Below are positions 55,962-64,000 of a stretch of 64,000 bases of DNA, in pieces (the stretch's first letter is position 1; each line of letters starts with the position of its first letter). The stretch covers positions 15,292,293 through 15,356,292 of the forward strand of contig NC_079514.1 of the NCBI RefSeq assembly GCF_000801105.2, given 5' to 3'. Source of the stretch: Raphanus sativus (taxonomy: Eukaryota > Streptophyta > Magnoliopsida > Brassicales > Brassicaceae). The position numbers and the translations under genes were made by a program. The notes beneath the pieces were generated by a model. It was not told the DNA's origin. It worked only from the letters and a program-made list of their open reading frames with translations, and did no database searches.

Positions 55962-57298
55962 ATGACCAGATCTCATCTGCCCCTCCTCTGTCTCCTCCTC
56001 TCCTTCCTCAATTTCGCCACTTCTCAGGACGATGCGATGATCATGCAAGCCCTTAGATCGAGCCTGACTCTCACATCAGACGTCAACTGGTCAAACCCTG
56101 ACCCTTGCAAATGGGAAACCGTCCAGTGCGACGGAAGCAACCGCGTCACAAGGATCCAGCTCAAACAGAAATGGATCCAAGGGACTCTCCCTCCTGATCT
56201 CGGGAAACTCTCGGAGCTCATTGTCCTCGATTTATTCTCTAACAAAATCTCTGGTCCGATTCCCGATCTCTCTGGACTAACGCATCTACAGACGCTGAAT
56301 CTTCAGGACAATTTCTTCGATTCGACTCCGAAAAACCTCTTCTCCGGGATGAACTCACTACAAGAAGTGTACCTCGATAACAACCCCTTCCCGCTTGGGA
56401 GATTCCGGAGACAGTTAAAGAAGCGACGTCTCTCAAGAACTTATCTCTAATCAACTGCAACGTCACGGGTTTGATTCCTGATTTCTTCAGCTCCGAGACG
56501 CTCCCAAGCCTCGCTTCTTTAAAGCTGTCTCTGAATAACTTACACGGAGGGTTGCCTTTGAGCTTGGCGGGCTCGTCGTTGCAGAAGCTCTATCTCAACT
56601 GGCAGAAGCTCAACGGGTCGATCTCGTTGTTGCAGAACATGACTTCTCTCGTCGAGTTTGATATTCGAGGTAACTTCTTTTCAGGTCCCATCCCTGATCT
56701 CTCTGGTCTGCAGAATCTAAGTCTGTTCAATGTTAAAGATAAACAGCTCACCGGCCTTGTCCCACCGTCTCTCACTGTTCTCCAAAATCTCACTGTCGTG
56801 AATTTAACTAATAACTACTTTCAAGGACCGATGCCGTTATTCAAGAACTCAGTCGCTGTTGATGCAATAGCCAGCGCGAGTAGCTTCTGTCAGGAGGCTC
56901 CTGGTACTCCGTGTGATCCACGTGTCCATACATTGATTTATATAGCTTAGTCATTTGGATATCCATTGAATCTAGCCATGAATTGGAAAGGGAATGATTC
57001 GTGTGTTAGCTGGCTCGGGATTACTTGTTACAAAAGTGACATTACAGGGATTAGCCTATGGAGTCAGGGGCTCACGGGTTCGATATCTCAGAGTTTTGCT
57101 AATCTTACTTCCTTGGAATTGATCGATCTTTCTAGCAACAGCCTCACCGGGAGTATACCGACAGAGCTTACCACTTTGCCTAAGCTTAGGCTACTAGATG
57201 TGTCTAACAACAATATCAACGGTGATGTCCCGAAGTTCAGCGGAAGTGTGATTGTGGTGACTACTGGTAACGCTAACATCGGAACGAAGAATAAATGA
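55962..57298 (+). pseudogene. Truncated TMK-like LRR ectodomain, copy C
   Basis: The start ATG at 55962 (MTRSHLPLLCLLLSFLNFAT) gives a signal peptide and LRR cap (WSNPDPCKWETVQCD). A 1-nt loss near 56392 (aaccccttcccgc versus aatccctttcctgc in B) shifts the frame. The LRRs then continue at 56471-56950 to a TAG (56948-56950) replacing Glu in SIAES. After that stop the same frame continues through the second LRR block (GNDSCVSWLGITCYKSDITG) and ends NANIGTKNK. No transmembrane or kinase region. Confidence 0.85.
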
Positions 57299-58479
57299 AC
57301 TCTTGCAAAAAAAAAAGAATAAAGATAATTTTTTTGAAATGCTCATTTAAAAAATAAATGAAATTAATAAAAGAAATTGAAAATTTCACCTTGCTGCTGT
57401 ACTACACCTACTCTTTTGTCTGACTTCTTTCTTTATACAAATCAAATTCTTTGCTAACTACAAAACAACAATTCACGCACACAAATACAAAGGTTGTGGA
57501 TAACGAGTTAAACATAAAATCTAAAGAAGGTAAAAGTTAAAACTAAATTAAAATTTTGATTTATATGATATAAATAACATGAGTCGTGAGAATTCATAAA
57601 CTATAATATTGCGCTTAGTTACTTTTTGATTTCCTTCACAGTCAAGTTTTAATGGAAAATACTTCAAACCTGAAAGAAAAATTGCATCCGTGTAATTTGA
57701 TGAACATGATTTGGAGAATCTACCAAAATTTACATCCACGCTGAAGATGATTTGGAAATTTTACCTTGTGATCCTTGAGAGATAAAAAGGATATATGAAT
57801 ATTGTCAAGAAACCATAAGAGATGTACGAGTCAATGTGAATATTCCAAGAGATATTGGAAAGGCTCCGAGAACCCAGATTTCATTAGCAAGAGAAATTGA
57901 TAATCTTTTAGAAAAAAGAAAGATGTACGAGTCAATGTGAATATTCCAAGAGATATTGGAAAATTCACCTTGTGATCCTTGAGAGATAAAATGGATATAT
58001 GAATATCCTTCACATCAAAGAAACGAAGTAAGATGTAAATATCAACCGTGGATGTAAATATCAACCGTGGATGTAAATTTTGGTAGATTTTCCAAATCAT
58101 GTTCATCAAATTACATGGATGCAAATTTTCTCTCATGCTTGAAGTATTTTCCATTAAAATTCGACTGGGAAGGAAATCAAAAAGTAACTAAGCACAGTAT
58201 TATAGTTTGTGAATTCTCACGACCCTTGTTATTTATATCATATAAATCAAAATTTTAATTTAGTTTTAACTTTTACCTTCTTTAGATTTTATGTTTAACT
58301 CGTTATCCACAACCTTTGTATTTGTGTGCGTGAATTGTTGTTTTGTAGTTAGCAAAGAATTTGCTTTGTATAAAGAAAGAAGTCAGACAAAAGAGTAGGT
58401 GTAGTACAGCAAGGTGAAAAATTCAATTTCCTTTATTAATTTCATTTAATTTTTAAATGGGCATTTCAAAAAATTATCT
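57299..58479. repeat. Inverted-repeat centre between copies C and D
   Basis: The downstream flanks of C (plus) and D (minus) mirror each other: gcaaaaaaaaaagaataaag, the aaaattttgatttatatgat and acttcaaacctgaaagaaa segments appear on both sides. The centre (about 57820-57970) holds a directly repeated gatgtacgagtcaatgtga segment and aaaggctccgagaacc, also found in Helitron 2. Decayed TTF hAT fragments occur in both halves. Confidence 0.7.
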
Positions 58480-59838
58480 TTATTCTTTTTTTGCAAGAGT
58501 TCCTTTATTCTTCGTTCCGATGTTAGCGTTACCAGTAGTCACCACAATCACATTTCCGCTGAACTTCGGGACATCACCGTTGATATTGTTGTTAGACACA
58601 TCTAGTATTCTAAGCTTAGGCAAAGTGGTAAGCTCTGTCGGTATACTCCCGGTGAGGTTGTTATTAGAAAGATCGATCAATTCCAAGGAAGTAAGATTAG
58701 CAAAACTCGGAGATATCGAACCCTTGAGCTCCTGACCCCATAGGCTAATCCCTGTAATGTGACTTTCGTAACAATTAATCCCGAGCCAGGTATCACATGA
58801 ATCATTCCCTTTCCAACCCTTGGCAAGATTCAACGGAAATCCAAACGACTCAGCTATAGAAATCAATGTCTGGACTTGTGGATCACACGGAGTACCAGGA
58901 GTCTCCTGACAGAATCTACCCGCGGCGAAAATTGCATCAACTTCGACTGATTTCTGGAATAACGGCATCGGTCCTTGAATGTAGTTATTAGTTAAATTCA
59001 CGACAGTGAGATTTGGGAGAGCAGTGAGCGACGGTGGGATAAGACCGGTGAGTTTATTATCTCTAACATTGAACAGTGTTAGATTCTGCAAACCAGAGAG
59101 ATCAGGGATGAAACCTGAAAAGAAATTAGCTCGGACATTAAACTCGACAAGAGAAGTCATGCTCTGTAACACCGAGATTGACCCGTTGAGAATCTGCCAG
59201 TCGAGATAGAGTTGCTGTAACGACGAGCGTCCGAAGCTCTCAGGCAACCCTCCGTGGAGATTGTTCCGAGACAGCTTTAAAGAAACGAGGTTAGGGAGCG
59301 TCTCGGAACTGAAGAAATCAGGAATTGAACCGGTGACGCTGCAGTTGACGAGGGAGAGGCTCTTGAGAGACGTTGCTTCTTTGACAGTCTCAGGAATCTT
59401 CCAAGAAGAGAAGGGATTGTTGTCGAGGCAGACTTCTTGTATCGAGTTCATCCCGGAGAAGAGATTATCTGGAGTCGAATTGAAGAGATTGTCGTGAAGA
59501 TTCAGCGTCTGTAGATGTGTTAGTCCGGAGAGATCGGGAACCGGACCGGAGATTTTGTTGGAGAAAAACTCGAGAACGATGAGCTCCGAGAGTTTCCCGA
59601 GATCAGGAGGGAGAGTCCCTTGGATCCCTTTCTGTTTGAGCTGGATCATCGTGACGCGCTTGCTTCCGTCGCACTGGACGGCTTCCCATTTGCAAGGGTC
59701 GGGGTCTGACCAGTTGCCATATGAGGTGAGAGTCAGGCTCGATCTGAGGGCTTGCATGATCGTCACATCGTCATGAGAAGTGGCGAAATTGAGGAAGAAG
59801 AGGAGGAGACATAGGAGGGGCAGATGAGATCTGGTCAT
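58480..59838 (-). CDS. TMK-like LRR protein D, secreted, without transmembrane or kinase (452 aa)
   Basis: The ATG at 59838 (MTRSHLPLLCLLLFFLNFAT) is chosen over the in-frame 5' extension, which is LS-repeat translation of a GA microsatellite. After the signal peptide come the LRR cap (WSDPDPCKWEAVQCD), LRRs, the TMK spacer ([20 protein letters not shown]) and a second LRR block ([20 protein letters not shown]). It ends TGNANIGTKNKGTLAKKE and stop, where the kinase copy continues with [12 protein letters not shown] and its membrane segment. It is the only one of four truncated copies with an open frame throughout. If expressed, it would be an apoplastic LRR protein that could compete with TMK ectodomains for partners; that is inference. 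Confidence 0.7.
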   Translation of the reverse strand: MTRSHLPLLCLLLFFLNFATSHDDVTIMQALRSSLTLTSYGNWSDPDPCKWEAVQCDGSKRVTMIQLKQKGIQGTLPPDLGKLSELIVLEFFSNKISGPVPDLSGLTHLQTLNLHDNLFNSTPDNLFSGMNSIQEVCLDNNPFSSWKIPETVKEATSLKSLSLVNCSVTGSIPDFFSSETLPNLVSLKLSRNNLHGGLPESFGRSSLQQLYLDWQILNGSISVLQSMTSLVEFNVRANFFSGFIPDLSGLQNLTLFNVRDNKLTGLIPPSLTALPNLTVVNLTNNYIQGPMPLFQKSVEVDAIFAAGRFCQETPGTPCDPQVQTLISIAESFGFPLNLAKGWKGNDSCDTWLGINCYESHITGISLWGQELKGSISPSFANLTSLELIDLSNNNLTGSIPTELTTLPKLRILDVSNNNINGDVPKFSGNVIVVTTGNANIGTKNKGTLAKKE

Positions 59839-59904
59839 TTTCACTGGAAGAGTGAAAACTACTCGAGAGATGGAATCGGCAGAGAGTGTTGTGTGTGGAC
59901 TACT

Positions 59905-60720
<816 letters not shown>

Positions 60721-60814
60721 ACATGTATGGACATCCGCGAAACCTTAAATTAAAAGTTATTCCAGTATCTTCATCCCACATCAGAGATATCCTGCAAAGA
60801 GCTTCCCTGTGTGA

Positions 60815-61506
60815 TAGGGGTGGGCACTTTACCCGATACCCGAAGTCGCACCCGAACCCGACCCGAAAAACCCGAACCAAAATCCGAACCAAAGCAGTAA
60901 AGTACCCGAACAGATATTAAATTATGAGAGATCGGATATCCGAACTCGAATGGGTAATACCCGAACCCGAATGGGTATCCGAAGATAACCGAACTTATGT
61001 ACCATTAACCATATATTCATAGTTTACTTCTCTAATTTTATTCAAAATATTTATATTAATTATACACATGGTTCAAAATTAGAAAATATACATATAATTG
61101 CAAGAAAAGTGATTTTTACTCACTTAAAATGCCTAAAATGCATGTTTAAATTTTTGTTTCATGCATTAACAAAAGCTACAATTAAAATTTTAGAACAATA
61201 ATCAAGTTAGTATCTTTTTTTTAAGATTTTATCTTCAAATCATTCAATATATTGAAAATAAAATATCAGTTAAGTAAAAATTATATTTTTAAATAGAAAA
61301 AACTTGAGAAATGAAGAAGTTAATTTTTTCGCAAAATCTAAATATCCGAAAATTCGACCCGAAATAACCGAACCCGAATTAAAATAACCCGAACCCGACC
61401 CGAAGTATAGAGATACCCGAACGGGTTTTATACTCCTATACCAAAATACCCAAAAATCCGAAATACCCGATCCGAACCCGAACGGGTATCCGAACGCCCA
61501 CACCTA
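60815..61506. mobile_element. Non-autonomous hAT MITE (692 bp) with 8-bp target duplication
   Basis: The 8-bp duplication CTGTGTGA (60807-60814, 61507-61514) flanks ends TAGGGGTGGGC and (reverse) TAGGTGTGGGCG. The interior is AT-rich with CCCGAACCCGACCCGAA-type arrays near both ends. No transposase. It lies inside the gypsy sequence: gagcttccctgtgtga/gccatctttc is the uninterrupted host. Confidence 0.9.
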
Positions 61507-61615
61507 CTGTGTGAGCCATCTTTCATATGCCTTCCAGAACATCAGGAGAGATTCACTACAACTATACCTTCAGATCCAGTTGCCTACAGTAGAGAAGAGA
61601 TGGATGAGAAGCTGG

Positions 61616-61845
61616 CTGGCTGACCAAGACCCTGAAGCAGCTTTCAGACAATGTCATCATCATCTTAAAGCACCAGAAAAGAGAAATTCCAGCAATAAAT
61701 GATTCAATAAATGATTTTAAATGCAAACTTGATGGTGTATACCATCCACTCAATGATAAGATTACCTGGCTGACCAAGATCCTGAAGCAGCTTTCAGACA
61801 ATGTCATCATCATCTTAAAGCACCAGAAAAGAGAAATTCCAGCAA
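61616..61845 (+). repeat. 150-bp in-frame duplication in gypsy gag
   Basis: ctggctgaccaagaccctga at 61616 recurs at 61766 (offset exactly 150 bp) with one mismatch over about 80 bp. The reading frame LTKxLKQLSDNVIIILKHQK is kept across both copies, adding 50 residues. Confidence 0.85.
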
Positions 61846-61853
61846 GGAATTCT

Positions 61854-62219
61854 ATGCCCTCAACATCGACCGACAACCAACGGATACCTTCGGCCGATCC
61901 AGATTACTCACGATCGATCGATAATAACTTTAGCAAATCGATCGATAATAACTTTAGCAAATCGATCGATAATAACTTTAGCAAATCGATTGATAGACGC
62001 TTCATGAGATTGGAAGACAAGTTATATTCTTTTGAAGAGACACTTGGTCATTCCTACTACTCAATGAGCGATGATATGGATGCACTATCCAAGAGAATGG
62101 ATGCTTTACAACAGGCGATGGAGACAATTCAGAAGCAACTCGATTCACAACAGAAGACACCTCCACCAATCTATACTCCTACATATATCAGTCGTCTACC
62201 CACAAGCACCAGCCGATGA
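61854..62219 (+). pseudogene. Gypsy gag-like ORF fragment with coiled-coil
   Basis: The 121-codon frame from 61854 is open upstream through the 150-bp duplication. It contains the SIDNNFSK repeats and a heptad-like segment (MDALSKRMDALQQAMETIQK) likely to form a coiled coil. It stops at TGA 62217-62219; gag sequence then continues in another frame (62220-62505, DEHTKSIDASEVASIDCY). Typical decayed gag. Confidence 0.6.
61914..61985 (+). repeat. Three 24-bp tandem repeats encoding SIDNNFSK
   Basis: tcgatcgataataactttag plus caaa repeated three times in frame; each unit adds the octapeptide SIDNNFSK to the gag-like protein. Confidence 0.9.
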
Positions 62220-63749
62220 GCATACAAAATCGATCGACGCCAGTGAGGTTGCATCGATCGATTGCTACACCAACCATGACGGATGGAATTCAGAATTCCA
62301 TTACAAGCGAAAGTATGGAGCTAGGACACATGACACACACATGGGACAGAATAGAAACTGGTCATATACATCAGAAGATCCAGCAACTCAAAGAAGAAAA
62401 GATACATACACTAAAGAAGAAGTTGACAAGATGATCTCTGAGATATATACAGCCTTAGAGTATGCAGAAGAGAAGAACACAAGGAAGTTTGATGCCGTCT
62501 ATGAGTCATCAATGACAACTTGGACACTCTGTATCCACGAACATAAAGATTGGCTAAGGATATCACGGATATTCGGAGACAACTTTCAACTCAACCTTCA
62601 AGATGGAAATCGACCGACATGCCAACTCATGTATCGCTCGATACTGACAACCCGATACCGATCGACTATGCAACTGTTGCATCGATCGATACTGCAGGAC
62701 CATCAATCCGACATGAACCTACTATAGCTGCGATATATTCAATGCAAGAAGAATTGACAGAGATGTAAGGATACTTTTCTTCCAAGATTGGAAACCATCA
62801 CTTCCGCATTGAAAACTTTGAGAGGAGACTTCAACTGCTAACATATGACTTATCAGATATGCACCAGAGATGGAGTAGATCAGATGATGCCACAAGAAGC
62901 CTCACTGCAACTCAATCCACATAAGAAGGCGATGTTTGCCCACCAGCAAACAACTGCTCCTACCACAACTAAGTCATTCCACCTCCAAAGTCAAGCTAAA
63001 TGACTATAACAAAGCGCTGAGTGGGAGACAACCCACTATTAGGTATTTTTATTATTATTATTTATGATTACTACTTCCTTTCGTCATTGTTTATGCAGGT
63101 CTAAAAAATAAAAGATTCAAGTAGACGTTTACCTTCTCTATCTACCGATGCGACCAAGTCGACATCGATCGACATCACTACATCCGCTACAATCGACAAT
63201 CTTTCATCTATATCGATCGATAAGGTATCGGTCAGGTATAATGTTCTAACTTGTTCAATTCGTTATTTTAATTATGGTTTATATAAACTCCGACTGTTTT
63301 ACACTGGGAACAGTGTAATTTAAGTCTGGGGGATTACTAATTATTATCTATTATTTTGAGTTTTTATAAAAATGTTTTTCAAAAAAAAATTATTGAGTCA
63401 AGAAGGGGACAATGACCTTATTGATATTTAGTTTATCATTTTCTAGACCAGTTTTAGATTTACTGATTACAGAAGTGCTAGAGATACTAAAATGGATCAA
63501 CATGTCTACTATGTTTGCACTTACTGAGAATGTTTGAAGGAACTAAAGATGACCTCCAACCTAATACTGACATCACCTATTTGTCTTGGGGCTTGGTATA
63601 CATGGAATCAGATTCTTCAAACAAGTCTGGAAGGTAAAGCCTTGTATAATTACATCTCTCTCTCAATTTCGAAATTTTAGGATAGAGTAGAGAATAGAAT
63701 AGAATAAAAAAAAGATATTTATTTAGATTTTATTATTAGGAAAATAATT

Positions 63750-63935
63750 TGAACAGGACTTGGTGGCAACAACCATTAAGGCTTGATTCACAAGAATTCT
63801 ATAGGTAAAGGATTTGAACAGGACTTGGTGACTACAACCATTAAGGCTTACTTCATATAAATCCTAGGATATAGGTTAGAAAGAAGTGAACAGGATTTGG
63901 TGGCTAAAACCATTAAAGTTTGATTCATGGAAACC
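63750..63935 (+). repeat. Tandem 75-bp repeats near the window end
   Basis: gaacaggacttggtggcaac followed by aaccattaaggcttgattca recurs three times (starting near 63752, 63818 and 63887) with small differences. It belongs to the non-coding part of the gypsy element. Confidence 0.75.
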
Positions 63936-64000
63936 TGTCCAATCTTGGTCAATAAATTGCCTGAGAGAAAAATTAGAAGAGAGAAAGAATAGGAACTAAT

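Larger units (their letters stand above)
60722..64000 (+). mobile_element. Ty3/gypsy retrotransposon, gag and non-coding part (continues past window)
   Basis: Coding fragments read YSREEMDEKLAG, LSDNVIIILKHQKREIP, IDNNFSK repeats, DALSKRMDALQQAMETIQKQ, TYTKEEVDKMISEIYTALEY and TIAAIYSMQEELTEM, a gag-region style common in crucifer Ty3/gypsy (Athila-like) elements. It is followed by gcgctgagtgggagacaacc and, near 63320, aagtctgggggatt, typical of the 3' non-coding/polypurine region of such elements. Frameshifts and stops interrupt it. No RT or integrase lies in the window. A hAT MITE splits the start. Confidence 0.7.

Overview
The window looks like plant nuclear DNA from a Brassica-type crucifer. 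The reasons are a very AT-rich, transposon-dense background, plant intron/exon structure, Helitron ends of the crucifer type (5' TCTATACTATTAAA, 3' hairpin plus CTAG), and receptor kinase, purple acid phosphatase, CDPK-related kinase and Yellow-Stripe-like sequences that read most like Arabidopsis genes. From memory, a TMK3-type kinase (At2g01820) and PAP8 (At2g01890) are close neighbours at the top of Arabidopsis chromosome 2, so this may be a decayed and expanded version of that block.

Layout. 0-9.4 kb: a 238-bp tandem repeat split by a small Helitron, a ubiquitin-tail fragment, a six-exon purple acid phosphatase pseudogene and a degenerate LINE. 9.4-13.2 kb: truncated TMK-like copy A (minus) with its conserved flanks. 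13.2-17.4 kb: a CACTA transposase fragment, a second CACTA-like end, a TTF-type hAT fragment and a 0.5-kb direct repeat. 17.8-21.1 kb: a complete, very young non-autonomous LTR retrotransposon with one 890-aa ORF and no pol. 21.7-24.4 kb: the only copy here with a kinase domain, a two-exon TMK-like receptor kinase (864 aa, minus). 25-28 kb: telomere-like degenerate arrays split by a Helitron. 28.5-30.2 kb: a CDPK-related kinase pseudogene. 32.3-35.3 kb: a YSL exon cut by a second, 5'-truncated relative of the non-autonomous LTR element. 35.3-43 kb: Helitron termini, small exon fragments, MITEs and a large foldback element. 43.05-46.74 kb: a degenerate hAT element with an 8-bp target duplication, carrying a nested LINE fragment and a 14-bp retroposition scar. 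46.9-60.7 kb: three more kinase-less TMK-like copies (B plus, C plus, D minus), with two head-to-tail Helitrons inside B's downstream flank. 60.7-64 kb: a Ty3/gypsy gag region with a nested hAT MITE.

How it fits together. Very few intact genes remain: the receptor kinase at 21.7-24.4 kb, the LRR-only protein D (452 aa, secreted, no kinase) and the retroelement ORF. The four truncated TMK-like copies all end at the same residues just before the transmembrane segment, and the downstream flanks I could compare share sequence, including a TTF-type hAT transposase fragment. They therefore probably descend from one truncated founder that was then duplicated in direct and inverted orientation. The most novel-looking item is the pair of non-autonomous LTR elements. 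They share a long Lys/Arg-rich ORF, an SPRPPE motif, a LEDKV...G C-terminus that runs into the 3' LTR, and similar polypurine tracts, but no protease, reverse transcriptase or integrase.
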